Assembly (NCBI RefSeq): GCF_024171535.1
Contig: NZ_JALJZV010000001.1
Location: 124,001-188,000 of the forward strand
Direction: 5' to 3'
Source of the DNA: Flavobacterium sp. HSC-61S13
GTDB lineage: Bacteria; Bacteroidota; Bacteroidia; Flavobacteriales; Flavobacteriaceae
Length of the DNA stretch: 64,000 bases
Each line of letters begins with the position of its first letter. Position 1 is the first letter of the stretch. The notes under the pieces were generated by a model. It was not told the DNA's origin. It worked only from the letters and a program-made list of their open reading frames with translations, and ran no database searches. Positions 24,332-34,239 of this stretch are shown here, one piece after another. The translations under genes were made by a program, and so were the position numbers.

Positions 24332-25108
24332 ATGGAAACAGTAAAACAACCTTTAAATATTAGCTTTTATACCCAAAAGGGTGGAGTAGGTAAATCTACC
24401 ATGACCACTTTACTTGCTAGTTTATTACATTATAGCTTTGGTTATAATGTTCTTGTTATGGACTGTGATTTCCCCCAGCATAGTTTGGCTAATATGAGAG
24501 AACGTGATAAAGAAAACATTATGCAAAATGAAATTTTTAAACAATTAGCGATTAAACAGTTTCAAACCTTAAAAAAGAAGGCCTATTTGATAATCAAATG
24601 CAAAGCGGAAGAAGCTTTGGAAAAGGCAACTGCTTTAATGAATGATTTAGATTATAAAATTAATGTGGTTTTTTTCGATTTACCTGGTACAGTTAATACC
24701 AAAGGAGTGTTATCGACTTTAAATAGTATGGATTTTATCTTCAGCCCCTTAATAGCAGATCGGCTTGTGGTGGAGAGTACCCTTAGTTTTACTAAAGCAT
24801 TTATGGGACTGCCTAAGGATTCAAACAATTCTTCTAAACAAGAGCTTTGGCTATTCTGGAACCAAGTAGATGGTAGAGAAAAAACCGAGCTTTACGATAG
24901 CTATCATAGGATTATTAAAGAGTTAGAATTTCCCTTAATGCAATCCCGGATTAAGGATAGTAAGCGATTTAGAAAAGAAACAGAAACTGCAAGTAAATAT
25001 GTGTTTAGATCAAGTTTGCTTGCTGCAAATCCACGACTTTTGAAAGTAAGTAATCTTACTGATTTTGTCCAAGAGTTTTTAACCATCACTAAACTTAAAC
25101 TTTCTTAA
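24332..25108 (+). CDS. traA: Conjugal transfer ATPase TraA, ParA family
   Basis: This 258-aa MinD/ParA-type ATPase has the deviant Walker A motif QKGGVGKST (16-24), VMDCDFPQ (about 48-55) as the A' region and VVFFDLPGT (about 109-117) as Walker B. It is the first gene of the Bacteroidota tra operon, and 2 bp separate it from traB. In these elements TraA is thought to help organise the transfer complex or element maintenance. The start ATG follows an A-rich stretch, as usual in this phylum. Confidence 0.88.
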   Translation: METVKQPLNISFYTQKGGVGKSTMTTLLASLLHYSFGYNVLVMDCDFPQHSLANMRERDKENIMQNEIFKQLAIKQFQTLKKKAYLIIKCKAEEALEKATALMNDLDYKINVVFFDLPGTVNTKGVLSTLNSMDFIFSPLIADRLVVESTLSFTKAFMGLPKDSNNSSKQELWLFWNQVDGREKTELYDSYHRIIKELEFPLMQSRIKDSKRFRKETETASKYVFRSSLLAANPRLLKVSNLTDFVQEFLTITKLKLS

Positions 25109-25110
25109 TT

Positions 25111-25518
25111 ATGAAAGACCCAAACAAAATTGCTCCGGATTTAAATAAGGCTTCATTGGATGAGGACTATCTAATGAATGTTATGAGTGGCGATGCAAAA
25201 ACGACATCTATTAAGAAGATTGAAACATCGAATGAAAAACTACAAGCTCAGTCTAAAAACAAAAAGAAAAACAACACCATTTCAACCATTAACTACCAAG
25301 AACTTTTCCTGTTAAATTCTTTACCTTCTTCAGGAGCATCAAAAGTAGTTTATATACGTCCTGACTATCATGAGGTGTTAATTCGCATTACTCAATTAGC
25401 TAAAGAAGAAAAGACGACTCTTTATTCTTATCTAGACAATATTTTAAAACAACACTTAAAAGAGTATAGTCAAGAAATTACCGAGTATTTTAATATGCGT
25501 TTTAAACCAATCTTGTAG
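25111..25518 (+). CDS. traB: Conjugal transfer protein TraB, DUF3408
   Basis: A 135-aa protein with a disordered, Lys/Asn-rich N-terminal half and a compact C-terminal domain (about 68-135) of strand-helix-helix type (VVYIRPDYHEVLIRITQLA), typical of DUF3408. That fold resembles ribbon-helix-helix DNA-binding proteins. Its position right after traA is conserved among CTnDOT-like elements. The family assignment rests on position and fold pattern. Confidence 0.75.
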   Translation: MKDPNKIAPDLNKASLDEDYLMNVMSGDAKTTSIKKIETSNEKLQAQSKNKKKNNTISTINYQELFLLNSLPSSGASKVVYIRPDYHEVLIRITQLAKEEKTTLYSYLDNILKQHLKEYSQEITEYFNMRFKPIL

Positions 25519-25520
25519 CT

Positions 25521-26033
25521 ATGGAAACAGTAATTGTAATTTGTTTGATAATCATTATAATTCTTTTATTATCTGATAAAATGTCTATGGGGGTAGGCAC
25601 ACAAAATGCAGAAGCGCCCATTTTCAAAAAACAGAATAAATCAAATATCATGGGACCAAGTAAACCAGTAGGTTTAAACCAATTCCTTATAAATGAAACA
25701 ACAACTATAAAAGAATATGAACTTGATTTCGAAAAGGAAGAAAATCTTTGGAGTAGTACAGTAAGACCTGACGATGATGAATTTAATCAAAAAGTTAATT
25801 ATGATGAGATTAATGCCTTTGTAAAGGCTATTGAAAAAGATTCGATAGACGAGATAACTTTAAATACCGCTAAGAAACTAGAAGGCACTTACTTAATAGA
25901 ATTATTAGAAAGTTCTATGAAAGGAGCCTCAGGGGTCATTTCTAAACTACTTGACCAAAAATCAGAAATACAAATTTCAAGAGTAGAAGACTCTAAAAAT
26001 AGTAAAGAATTCGATATTACTGATTTTGTTTAG
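25521..26033 (+). CDS. Conjugal transfer protein, TraC/TraD-like, single-pass membrane
   Basis: The 170-aa protein opens with a strong N-terminal membrane helix (VIVICLIIIIILLL) and continues with an acidic soluble domain. It lies between traB and traE, where Bacteroidota elements encode TraC or TraD, 2 bp after traB. I see no catalytic motif. A terminator at 26110-26143 follows, so traA to this gene may be one transcript and traE onward another. Confidence 0.6.
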   Translation: METVIVICLIIIIILLLSDKMSMGVGTQNAEAPIFKKQNKSNIMGPSKPVGLNQFLINETTTIKEYELDFEKEENLWSSTVRPDDDEFNQKVNYDEINAFVKAIEKDSIDEITLNTAKKLEGTYLIELLESSMKGASGVISKLLDQKSEIQISRVEDSKNSKEFDITDFV

Positions 26034-26109
26034 ATAGAGAATTGTTTCTAACAAGTATATAAGTTAGAGTATACTATTGATTTAACATAAAAAACCTTCG
26101 TTTCAAACA

Positions 26110-26143
26110 AAAAAGCGTTTAGTAATGCTACTTAACGCTTTTT
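26110..26143 (+). terminator. Intrinsic terminator between traC/D-like gene and traE
   Basis: AAAAAGCGTT (26110-26119) and AACGCTTTTT (26134-26143) form a 10-bp stem with T-rich tail. It divides the tra locus into two likely transcription units; 26144-26300 should hold the second promoter. Confidence 0.7.
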
Positions 26144-26300
26144 GTATTACTACATAATCGTTATCTACTTCCAATAATATACTCTCTATATGCCAACTAA
26201 CTCCACAAACTACCATAATTAATTTACATACAGTTTTCAAAAGATATTTACCCCAGTATTAAGCAAAGAGCATGATACGTAACCTTAAAATATCTTATTT

Positions 26301-26609
26301 ATGACAACAAAAACAATTCTAAAAGGAAGTTTTTTTCTCTTCACCGTGCTAGCAAGTCTTACTGTCCTAGCCCAAGGTAATGGGACTGCTGGTATTACCG
26401 AGGCAACCCAAATGGTCACCTCGTACTTTGATCCTGCTACTAAACTAATTTATGCTATCGGGGCAGTGGTTGGTCTTATAGGAGGAGTGAAGGTTTATAA
26501 TAAATTTTCAAGTGGAGATCCCGACACCAGTAAGACAGCAGCTAGTTGGTTTGGAGCTTGTATTTTTCTAATTGTAGCAGCTACGATTCTAAGATCTTTT
26601 TTCCTTTAA
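26301..26609 (+). CDS. traE: Conjugal transfer protein TraE, DUF4134
   Basis: A 102-aa membrane protein with a signal-like first helix (residues 8-24, ending LAQG) and two further hydrophobic segments (about 50-70 and 85-102). The central TYYFDPATKLIYAIG-like block (here TSYFDPATKLIYAIG) is the DUF4134 signature. It is the likely VirB2/VirB3-class inner-membrane component. traF follows after 10 bp. Confidence 0.88.
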   Translation: MTTKTILKGSFFLFTVLASLTVLAQGNGTAGITEATQMVTSYFDPATKLIYAIGAVVGLIGGVKVYNKFSSGDPDTSKTAASWFGACIFLIVAATILRSFFL

Positions 26610-26619
26610 AGTATCTAGG

Positions 26620-26964
26620 ATGAAAAAGTATCGTATTAATAAAGGAATTGGAAGCAATGTTGAGTTTAAGGGACTTCAAGCACAGTACCTGTTTTATTTT
26701 GCAGCAGGTCTTTTGGCTATTCTTATTGTTGTAATGGTTTTATATATGACAGGAGTGACTAGCTATGTTTGTCTTTCTTTAGGGTTGTTTTTCTCTGGAT
26801 ATCTTATTTACAAGGTGTTTACACTGAATAAAAAATATGGTCCCTATGGCCTTATGAAATTACAAGCTAGAAAATATTTCCCAAAATACATCATTTCCAG
26901 AAAGGACATCAGATTGTATTTCAATAGTAATTTAAAACTAAAGATGTATGAGAAATTCAGCTAA
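26620..26964 (+). CDS. traF: Conjugal transfer protein TraF, DUF4133
   Basis: A 114-aa protein with two membrane helices (about 24-46 and 48-66) and a basic C-terminus. MKKYRINKGIGSNVEFKGLQ at the start is typical of DUF4133, a VirB3-like subunit. Its 3' end overlaps the traG start by 17 bp, so the two are translationally coupled. Confidence 0.88.
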   Translation: MKKYRINKGIGSNVEFKGLQAQYLFYFAAGLLAILIVVMVLYMTGVTSYVCLSLGLFFSGYLIYKVFTLNKKYGPYGLMKLQARKYFPKYIISRKDIRLYFNSNLKLKMYEKFS

Positions 26965-29434
26965 AGCAAATACCCTTGAGAGTATGTTTCCAATATTGGC
27001 TGTAGAGCATAATTGTATTGTCTCTAAGCAAGCGGATGTAACGGTATGTTACAAAGTAAATTTACCGGAGATATTTACGGTGTCAGATAAGGAGTATGAG
27101 GCAATTCATAATACTTGGTACAAGGCAGTAAAGACGCTTCCTGAGTTTACCATAGTCCATAAGCAAGATTGGTTTATAAAAGAGAATTATGCGGCTGATT
27201 TTGAAAATGGTCAACAAAGTTTTCTAAGTAGAAGTTTTGAAAAGCACTTTAATGAGCGCCCATTTTTAAATCATGAGTGTTATCTCTTTATCACAAAAAC
27301 TACCAAACAAAGAATCCAGAGTCAAAGTAATTTCTCATCCCTTACCAAAGGTGAGTTAATACCAAAAGAAATTAGAGACACGGAGGTAATTCAAAATTTT
27401 ATAGAAGCCACTAATCAGTTTGAGAAAATTGTAAACGACAGTGGACTTGTAAGCTTAACTAGATTAGTTGAACGCGATATCACTGGTAGTGAAGAGCAAA
27501 TTGGACTCTTAGAAAAGTATCTGACTTTAAATACTCAAGGAATCGAAAGTATGGAGGATATTGCTTTTGATTCCGATTGCGTAAGAGTAGGAGACAGTGA
27601 AATTTCAGTACATACTTTATCAAGCGTTAACGATCTTCCTAGTGAAGTTTCATTGGCTAGCACCTATGAAAAGCTATCAACGGATAAAAGTAGCTGCACA
27701 CTTTCTTTTGCCTCGCCGGTCGGACTTCTATTAAACTGCAATCATATTTATAATCAATACTTGTTTTTAGAAGATAGTGCAGAGAATTTGCGAAAATTCG
27801 AAAAGTCAGCTAAAAACATGCATTCACTTGCTAGATATAGTAGAGCCAATCAAATAAACAAACAATGGATTGAAGAGTATTTAAATACAGCTCATAGTAA
27901 AGGATTCACCTCAATGCGAGCACATTTTAATGTAATGGCTTGGTCAGAGAATAGTAATGAACTAAAACAGATTAAAAATGACTGTGGAAGCGCACTATCT
28001 TCCATGGATTGTAAGCCAAGGCATAATACCGTTGATGCTCCAACGCTTTACTGGGCGGCAATACCAGGTAATAGTGGTGATTTCCCGAGCGAAGAAAGTT
28101 TTTACACATTTATTGAACCAGCGCTTTGCTTTTTCTCAGGTGAAACTAATTACCAAAACTCGTTATCTCCATTTGGAATCAAGATGGCGGACCGGTTAAC
28201 AGGAAAACCCATACATCTTGATATATCAGATCTTCCAATGAAAAAAGGAATTATCACCAATCGTAACAAGTTTATATTGGGACCATCTGGAAGTGGTAAG
28301 TCTTTTTTTACCAATCATATGGTCAGGCAGTATTATGAACAGGATGCCCATGTACTGTTGGTAGATACCGGCAATTCATATCAAGGGCTTTGTGAGTTGA
28401 TTAAAGGAAAAACAAAGGGCGAAGACGGGGTTTATTTTACTTATACAGAAGAAAACCCCATTGCTTTTAATCCTTTTTATACCGATGATGGTGTTTTTGA
28501 TATTGAAAAAAGAGAAAGTATTAAAACCCTTATACTAACGCTTTGGAAGCGTGATGATCAGCCGCCCTCGCGAGCGGAGGAAGTCGCACTTTCCAATGGT
28601 GTTAGCGGCTATATTGAAAAACTAAAAAACAAAAGTATCTATCCTAGTTTTAATAGTTTTTATGAGTATATCAAAACCGATTATCAAAATGAATTAGAGC
28701 TTAAAAAGGTTAGAGAAAAAGATTTTGATATAGCTAATTTCTTAAATGTACTTGAGCCTTACTATCAAGGTGGAGAATACGATTATTTACTAAATTCAGA
28801 AAGCGAACTTGATCTTCTAAACAAACGTTTTATCGTCTTTGAAATTGATGCCATTAAAGACCACAAAATACTTTTTCCTATTGTTACGATCATTATCATG
28901 GAAGTATTTATAAATAAGATGAGAAGACTTAAAGGACAACGAAAACTCATTTTGATTGAAGAGGCGTGGAAGGCCATCGCAAAAGAAGGAATGGCGGATT
29001 ATTTAAAATATCTATTTAAAACCGTTCGAAAGTTCTTCGGTGAGGCTATAGTGGTCACACAAGAGGTTGATGATATTATTCAATCAGCAATTGTTAAAGA
29101 AAGTATTATCAATAATTCCGATTGTAAGATACTCCTTGACCAGCGTAAATACATGAATAAATTCGATGATATACAGGCCATGCTAGGGCTTACCGACAAA
29201 GAGAAGTCTCAAATCTTATCTATTAATCTTAATAATAATCCTAATAGGCTTTATAAAGAAGTATGGATAGGTCTTGGCGGTACACACTCGGGAGTATATG
29301 GGACAGAGGTAAGTTACTGTGAGTACTTAGCCTACACTACGGAAGAGACAGAGAAACTCGAAGTGCTAAGCCTAGCAAAAGATTTTGATGGGGATGTTGA
29401 ACGGGCAATCAAATATCTTTCAAAAAAAAAGTAA
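26948..29434 (+). CDS. traG: Conjugation ATPase TraG (VirB4-like)
   Basis: This 828-aa protein is the energising ATPase of the Bacteroidota conjugation machine. Walker A is GPSGSGKS (445-452). A later LILIEEAWKAIA block is Walker B, preceded by KDHKILFPIVTIIIMEVF. The C-terminus ends with the TraG-specific YTTEETEKLEVL region. The N-terminal half is the non-catalytic VirB4 domain. A second, partial TraG at 62361-64000 is homologous over its full visible length. Overlap with traF sets the start. Confidence 0.93.
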   Translation: MRNSAKANTLESMFPILAVEHNCIVSKQADVTVCYKVNLPEIFTVSDKEYEAIHNTWYKAVKTLPEFTIVHKQDWFIKENYAADFENGQQSFLSRSFEKHFNERPFLNHECYLFITKTTKQRIQSQSNFSSLTKGELIPKEIRDTEVIQNFIEATNQFEKIVNDSGLVSLTRLVERDITGSEEQIGLLEKYLTLNTQGIESMEDIAFDSDCVRVGDSEISVHTLSSVNDLPSEVSLASTYEKLSTDKSSCTLSFASPVGLLLNCNHIYNQYLFLEDSAENLRKFEKSAKNMHSLARYSRANQINKQWIEEYLNTAHSKGFTSMRAHFNVMAWSENSNELKQIKNDCGSALSSMDCKPRHNTVDAPTLYWAAIPGNSGDFPSEESFYTFIEPALCFFSGETNYQNSLSPFGIKMADRLTGKPIHLDISDLPMKKGIITNRNKFILGPSGSGKSFFTNHMVRQYYEQDAHVLLVDTGNSYQGLCELIKGKTKGEDGVYFTYTEENPIAFNPFYTDDGVFDIEKRESIKTLILTLWKRDDQPPSRAEEVALSNGVSGYIEKLKNKSIYPSFNSFYEYIKTDYQNELELKKVREKDFDIANFLNVLEPYYQGGEYDYLLNSESELDLLNKRFIVFEIDAIKDHKILFPIVTIIIMEVFINKMRRLKGQRKLILIEEAWKAIAKEGMADYLKYLFKTVRKFFGEAIVVTQEVDDIIQSAIVKESIINNSDCKILLDQRKYMNKFDDIQAMLGLTDKEKSQILSINLNNNPNRLYKEVWIGLGGTHSGVYGTEVSYCEYLAYTTEETEKLEVLSLAKDFDGDVERAIKYLSKKK

Positions 29435-29483
29435 GATGAAAAACACGGATAAAAAACAATTAACCAATTTAAATATTTCAATT

Positions 29484-30116
29484 ATGAAAAAATTATTTGG
29501 GGTAGCTGCCTTAGTTCTTCTATTTATGCTACCAATAAAACTGAGCGCACAATGGGTGGTAACGGATCCAACAAATCTAGCCTCAGGCATATTAAACAGT
29601 GCCAATGAGATTATACAAACATCAGCAACAGTAAATAATGTCATTAAGAACTTCAAGGAAGTCGAAAAGGTCTATAAACAGGGGAAAGAGTATTACGATA
29701 AACTTCAAGCCGTAAATAACCTTGTTAAAGATGCTCGCAAGGTGCAACAGACTGTGCTTTTGGTTGGAGATGTATCAGAGATATATGTCAAGAACTTCGG
29801 TAAGATGCTGCATGATCCAAACTTCTCATCTGCGGAATTAGTAGCCATATCCAACGGCTATTCTATACTTTTAAATGAAAGCACACAGCTTTTAAAAGAA
29901 CTAAAGCAGATTGTAACGGCAACTAGTTTGTCTTTAAATGACAAAGAGCGTATGGATATAATTGACAAAGTTTATAATGATATCAAGGACTACCATAGCC
30001 TTGTGAGCTATTATACAAAAAAGAATATCACAGTAAGTATTTTAAGAGCTAAGAAAAAAAACAACACCAAAAGAGTTCTTGATTTATATGGTAGTTCTAA
30101 TCAAAAATATTGGTAG
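29484..30116 (+). CDS. traI: Conjugal transfer protein TraI, DUF4141
   Basis: The start at ATG 29484 gives a 210-aa protein beginning with a signal peptide (MKKLFGVAALVLLFMLP... cleaved near LSAQ). Starts at 29385 and 29436 would put the signal peptide inside the chain, and the homologue in element B begins at the same place. The mature protein is helical (FKEVEKVYKQGKEYYDKLQ) and corresponds to a periplasmic VirB5-like role. It is ~80% identical by eye to the element B copy. Confidence 0.88.
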   Translation: MKKLFGVAALVLLFMLPIKLSAQWVVTDPTNLASGILNSANEIIQTSATVNNVIKNFKEVEKVYKQGKEYYDKLQAVNNLVKDARKVQQTVLLVGDVSEIYVKNFGKMLHDPNFSSAELVAISNGYSILLNESTQLLKELKQIVTATSLSLNDKERMDIIDKVYNDIKDYHSLVSYYTKKNITVSILRAKKKNNTKRVLDLYGSSNQKYW

Positions 30117-30118
30117 TG

Positions 30119-31111
30119 ATGGAACAGAGTAACTTACATGAGGTCTTACAAAACCTTTATTATGAGATGTTGCCTTTATCTTCGGATATGGCATCGATTG
30201 CCAAAGGAGTAGCTGGCTTGGGAGCACTTTTTTATATTGCTTTACAAGTGTGGCAAGCCTTAGCAAGAGCAGAACCTATTGATGTGTATCCAATGCTTAG
30301 ACCCTTTGCCATTGGACTTTGTATTATGTTTTTTCCAAGTATTGTATTGGGAACCATAAACGCAGTGTTAAGTCCTGTTGTTAAGGGAACACATCAGATA
30401 TTGGAACATCAAGTTGTCGATTTAAAAGCATTACAAGAGCAAAAAGATGTTTTAGAAAAGCAAGCTATGCTACGTAATCCCGAGACGGCTTATTTAGTGT
30501 CAGATGAAATTTTTGATAAAAAGCTTGATGAACTTGGTTGGTCAGCTACTGATTTGGCTAGTATCAGCGGTATGTATATAGAAAAAGGTCTTTATGAGTT
30601 GCAAAAAAGTATACGAGATGGATTTAGAGAGTTCTTAGAAATGCTTTTCCAAGCCGCAGCGCTTGTTATAGATACTATACGAACCTTCTTTTTAATTGTC
30701 CTTTCCATATTGGGGCCGCTTGCTTTTGCCATATCAATATGGAGTGGTTTTGAGTCTACACTTTCCCAATGGTTCACTCGGTATATAAGTGTGTATTTAT
30801 GGCTTCCAGTAGCAGACTTATTTAGTACTATGCTTGCTAAGATTCAGTCATTAATCATCGAGAGAGATATGTTACTACTTACTGATCCAGATTTTATACC
30901 GGATACTTCTAGTACAGTTTATGTGATTTTTATGATTATTGGTATTGTGGGATATTTTACTATTCCAACGGTAACTGGATGGATTATTCAGGCAGCAGGG
31001 GCAGGGAACTTTATGCGTAATATTAATCAAACCGTGATGAAGGCAGGAAATGTTGCTACAGCCGGATCCGGAGCTACAGTTGGAAACATGGCAGGACAAC
31101 TTATCAAATAA
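30119..31111 (+). CDS. traJ: Conjugal transfer protein TraJ, polytopic
   Basis: A start at 30119 (MEQSNLHEV) matches the element B homologue (MEFQNLHEV) better than 30110, which overlaps traI. The ~330-aa protein has multiple membrane segments (about 30-55, 65-90, 175-215, 260-290) and a long loop containing RNPETAYL. This is the VirB6-like channel subunit of Bacteroidota elements. Gly- and Ala-rich C-terminal residues follow the last helix. Confidence 0.9.
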   Translation: MEQSNLHEVLQNLYYEMLPLSSDMASIAKGVAGLGALFYIALQVWQALARAEPIDVYPMLRPFAIGLCIMFFPSIVLGTINAVLSPVVKGTHQILEHQVVDLKALQEQKDVLEKQAMLRNPETAYLVSDEIFDKKLDELGWSATDLASISGMYIEKGLYELQKSIRDGFREFLEMLFQAAALVIDTIRTFFLIVLSILGPLAFAISIWSGFESTLSQWFTRYISVYLWLPVADLFSTMLAKIQSLIIERDMLLLTDPDFIPDTSSTVYVIFMIIGIVGYFTIPTVTGWIIQAAGAGNFMRNINQTVMKAGNVATAGSGATVGNMAGQLIK

Positions 31112-31128
31112 GCAAATCAATTAAAATT

Positions 31129-31752
31129 ATGGAATTTAAATCACTTAGAAATATAGAAAATAGCTTTAAACAAATAAGACTTTATGCCATTTTATTTGCA
31201 GGCTTGTGCTTAATAATTGTAGGCTTTTCTATTTATAAAAGCTATGATTTTGCAAGTATTCAAAGACAAAAGATTTATGTCCTTGATAAAGGTAAATCAC
31301 TAATGGTTGCGCTTTCTCAAGATGCAAGTATTAATAGACCAGTAGAGGCTAAAGAGCATATAAGACGTTTCCACGAGCTATTTTTCACACTCTCACCAGA
31401 TAAATCTGCCATAGAGAGTAATATGCAGAGAGCTTTTAATCTGTCTGATAAAAGCGCCTTTGATTACTATAAAGATTTACTTGAAAAGGGCTTTTACAGC
31501 CGTATAATCTCCGGTAATATTCAGCAAAGGGTTGAGGTGGATAGCATAAAAATCGACTTTAATACTTACCCTTATAAGGCAACTACCTATGCAGCTCAAT
31601 ATATCATAAGAGCAAGTAGTATCACAAAGAGATCTCTTATAACAAACAGCCAACTTATAAATGCTGTGAGGTCAGATAATAATCCCCAAGGATTTGTTAT
31701 GGAGAAGTTTATTGTTTTAGAAAACAAAGATTTAGAGGTTGTTAAACGTTAA
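31129..31752 (+). CDS. traK: Conjugal transfer protein TraK
   Basis: A 207-aa bitopic protein: a basic N-terminus (MEFKSLRNIENSFKQIRLYA), one membrane helix (about 18-38) and a periplasmic domain with RFHELFFTLSPDKSAIESN. It corresponds to VirB8-like scaffold proteins. The element B homologue has exactly the same length. It is cotranscribed with traJ and traL. Confidence 0.92.
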   Translation: MEFKSLRNIENSFKQIRLYAILFAGLCLIIVGFSIYKSYDFASIQRQKIYVLDKGKSLMVALSQDASINRPVEAKEHIRRFHELFFTLSPDKSAIESNMQRAFNLSDKSAFDYYKDLLEKGFYSRIISGNIQQRVEVDSIKIDFNTYPYKATTYAAQYIIRASSITKRSLITNSQLINAVRSDNNPQGFVMEKFIVLENKDLEVVKR

Positions 31753-31763
31753 AAGTATATCAA

Positions 31764-32039
31764 ATGAAAAGATTAAAACTTCTTAGGCATAGCTATTCAA
31801 GTAAACTCCATAATTATTGGAGTAGCCTTTCTTTATTAAAACAACGGGTTTTGTTACTAGCCGTATTTACTCTTTACGTTCTAATGAGTCTGTTTGTTTT
31901 AAAAGTATCCTTTGATGGTAACAATTCTTTTATTACAAAAAGTACTTATCAAACGAGATTGAAGCCTATTAACTATTTACTAGACAAGGAGAAAGATAAA
32001 CTGATTTCGAACTATTTAAATCAAGATTATGAAAAATGA
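31764..32039 (+). CDS. traL: Conjugal transfer protein TraL, DUF3989
   Basis: A 91-aa protein with one central membrane helix (about 29-48) after a basic N-terminus, as in DUF3989. It overlaps the traM start by 11 bp. The element B homologue is of matching size. Confidence 0.82.
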   Translation: MKRLKLLRHSYSSKLHNYWSSLSLLKQRVLLLAVFTLYVLMSLFVLKVSFDGNNSFITKSTYQTRLKPINYLLDKEKDKLISNYLNQDYEK

Positions 32040-33309
32040 CCAATCAACTTACAAAAATCAGATAGAAAAAGGAAGTACAACACATACTACAGGTAATAAA
32101 ATATTAAATAAATATAAAAAGCAAGCTGTGTTTACTTTAATGGGAGTTGTATTTCTTGGAGTATTGTATCTGATATTTAAACCGATAGAGGATGAGCTAA
32201 TAATAAATAATGATTTGGTTCCAGAGGCTATAACAAGTGCCTTGCCTAGTGATAAAGTAAAGGCATATGAGCAAGAGCTTTGGGAGCAAAAGAAAGAGCA
32301 AGACGATAAGCAGGCGCGCTCTTTAGCAGATTATTGGGATGAAAACGAAGATTCAAATCAAACAATTGAAAATTCAAATTATTCTCAGGAGTCTTCAGTT
32401 TATAAACCTTACCATAGCGCGTATCAAAACTACCGGCAAAATCAAGAGCAGATAAATAGTTTTTACCAAAATAGGGATACTAAAGAAACAGAAGAATTAA
32501 AAAAACAAATAGAGGATTTAAAACTAGAGTTATCAGATAAAGACACGCAAGTACCCATAACTATAGATAATCAATTAGAGCTTATGGAAAAGTCTTTTCA
32601 GATGGCAGCTAAATACTTGCCTAATAATACGTTTCCAAATCAAACGGAAATGCCTGATATAGAAAACTCAAAAATACTTTCTTCTAAAAAACAAACCATA
32701 ACCAAGGTTCAGTCGACTAATAAAAATGTTGTTTCATCACTATCGCGGCCTACTGTGATCAAACATTATGTTGCCGATAGTGAAATGATTCAATCAACTT
32801 TTTATACCCCTGAAGGGCGAACTAATAAACAAATAGGAGATAACAGTATAAGAGTTGCTATCAAAGAAGATCAGATTATTATAAACGAAGGTTTTATTAA
32901 ATTAAAACTTTTAGAAAGTATTACTGTCAACGGATTGTTATTACCTAAATCGAGCACTCTTATCGCTAAGGTTAGAGTCGCAAGTGGAAGGCTAGATTTC
33001 CACGTTAGCTCCATTAAGATAGCTCAGAGCATTATAGAAACCAATCTTGTAGGCTATGATAATTATGGTCAGCATGGTCTTGAGGTTTTGGATCTTCAGG
33101 AGATAAATGCTACCAAAGAGATTATTGCCAACATGGGGCAAACAGCAGGAACAAGTATATCCATGACTAAAACGGCATCGGATCAAATTGCAGCAGACTT
33201 ATCTAAGGGACTCATTGGAGGAGTTTCTGGATACTTCTCCAAGAAAGTAAAGGCCCAAAGAGTAACTCTTAAGCAAGGACAAGAACTTTTCCTTATGCCT
33301 AAAGAATAA
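32029..33309 (+). CDS. traM: Conjugal transfer protein TraM
   Basis: The 426-aa protein has a cytoplasmic N-terminus, one membrane helix (about 33-50), a disordered/coiled-coil linker rich in Gln and Glu (about 75-180) and a C-terminal VirB10-like domain (about 245-420) with GQTAGTSISMT. It should span the envelope as the core complex component. Homology with 58445-59779 is clear at both ends and weak in the linker. Confidence 0.9.
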   Translation: MKNDQSTYKNQIEKGSTTHTTGNKILNKYKKQAVFTLMGVVFLGVLYLIFKPIEDELIINNDLVPEAITSALPSDKVKAYEQELWEQKKEQDDKQARSLADYWDENEDSNQTIENSNYSQESSVYKPYHSAYQNYRQNQEQINSFYQNRDTKETEELKKQIEDLKLELSDKDTQVPITIDNQLELMEKSFQMAAKYLPNNTFPNQTEMPDIENSKILSSKKQTITKVQSTNKNVVSSLSRPTVIKHYVADSEMIQSTFYTPEGRTNKQIGDNSIRVAIKEDQIIINEGFIKLKLLESITVNGLLLPKSSTLIAKVRVASGRLDFHVSSIKIAQSIIETNLVGYDNYGQHGLEVLDLQEINATKEIIANMGQTAGTSISMTKTASDQIAADLSKGLIGGVSGYFSKKVKAQRVTLKQGQELFLMPKE

Positions 33310-33335
33310 AAAACAACTTATAAATATCAAATATC

Positions 33336-34181
33336 ATGAAGATCATAGTAAAATTTATAACTGTGTTTTTACTAACAATACAGTCACTAAATGCTCAAAA
33401 CAACTTAATAAATGCTGAGGTATTACCGTATAAAATTGAGTTAACTCAAAATAAAACCACTCATATTTTATTTCCTAGTAGTATAGTATACGTTGATTTA
33501 GGTAGTAACGAAATCATGGCAAGTAAGGTAGAATACGCGCGTAATGTTCTACGGGTAAAGACAGTTCAACAAGATATTAAGTCAACAAACTTTACCGTAA
33601 TTACAACAAACGGGCAGTATTATAATTTCAATGCAGATTATAAGAAAGAACCGGCCTCTTTAAGTTATGATTTAACAAAGGTTGAGAATCATAACGAAAA
33701 AACGAAAAGCGAAGTTTTTTTAAATGATTTAGGAGGTAGTAGCTCAAGTCTCACCCACCTTAATATGAGCGCAATTATTAAAAATGACAAGAAGGATTTA
33801 AATATTTCACATAAGAGTTATAAAATAAAAACTCTATTGAAGAGTATATCTACTAAGGATGGTAAATTATACATTCATTTATCCTTGAAAAATAATAGTA
33901 ATTTACCCTATGAAGTTGATGATATAACTTTTAAAATTAAAGACAGAAGAACTTCCAAACGTACAACCATTCAAGAAACCGAAATCTCACCTATAACAAG
34001 CCATAAAGACTTCACAAAGATTGAAAGTCAGATGAGTCAAGATAATGTATTTATGCTAGATCAGTTTACACTATCAAATAAGCAAATACTTTTGATTGAA
34101 ATCCAAGAAAAAAACGGTGTTCGAAACCAAGTTTTGAAAGTTAAAAGTTCCGATATTTTAAGAGTAAAGAAATTATTTTAG
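33336..34181 (+). CDS. traN: Conjugal transfer protein TraN
   Basis: This 281-aa protein has a signal peptide (residues 1-20, LNAQ cleavage) and a VirB9-like periplasmic domain. THILFPSSIVYVDLGS and NVLRVK are conserved with the element B copy. It is the last recognisable tra gene in element A. traO and traQ, present in element B, are absent here, so the operon is either incomplete or its end has been lost. Confidence 0.9.
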   Translation: MKIIVKFITVFLLTIQSLNAQNNLINAEVLPYKIELTQNKTTHILFPSSIVYVDLGSNEIMASKVEYARNVLRVKTVQQDIKSTNFTVITTNGQYYNFNADYKKEPASLSYDLTKVENHNEKTKSEVFLNDLGGSSSSLTHLNMSAIIKNDKKDLNISHKSYKIKTLLKSISTKDGKLYIHLSLKNNSNLPYEVDDITFKIKDRRTSKRTTIQETEISPITSHKDFTKIESQMSQDNVFMLDQFTLSNKQILLIEIQEKNGVRNQVLKVKSSDILRVKKLF

Positions 34182-34200
34182 AGTTTATAAATAAATAATC

Positions 34201-34239
34201 AAATGCTTCCTTCTTTTCCATTTAGAAGGGAGCATTTTT
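34201..34239 (+). terminator. Terminator at end of tra operon A
   Basis: AAATGCTTCCTTCT (34201-34214) pairs with AGAAGGGAGCATTT (34224-34237, one wobble) and is followed by T residues. It lies 20 bp after the traN stop codon. Confidence 0.75.
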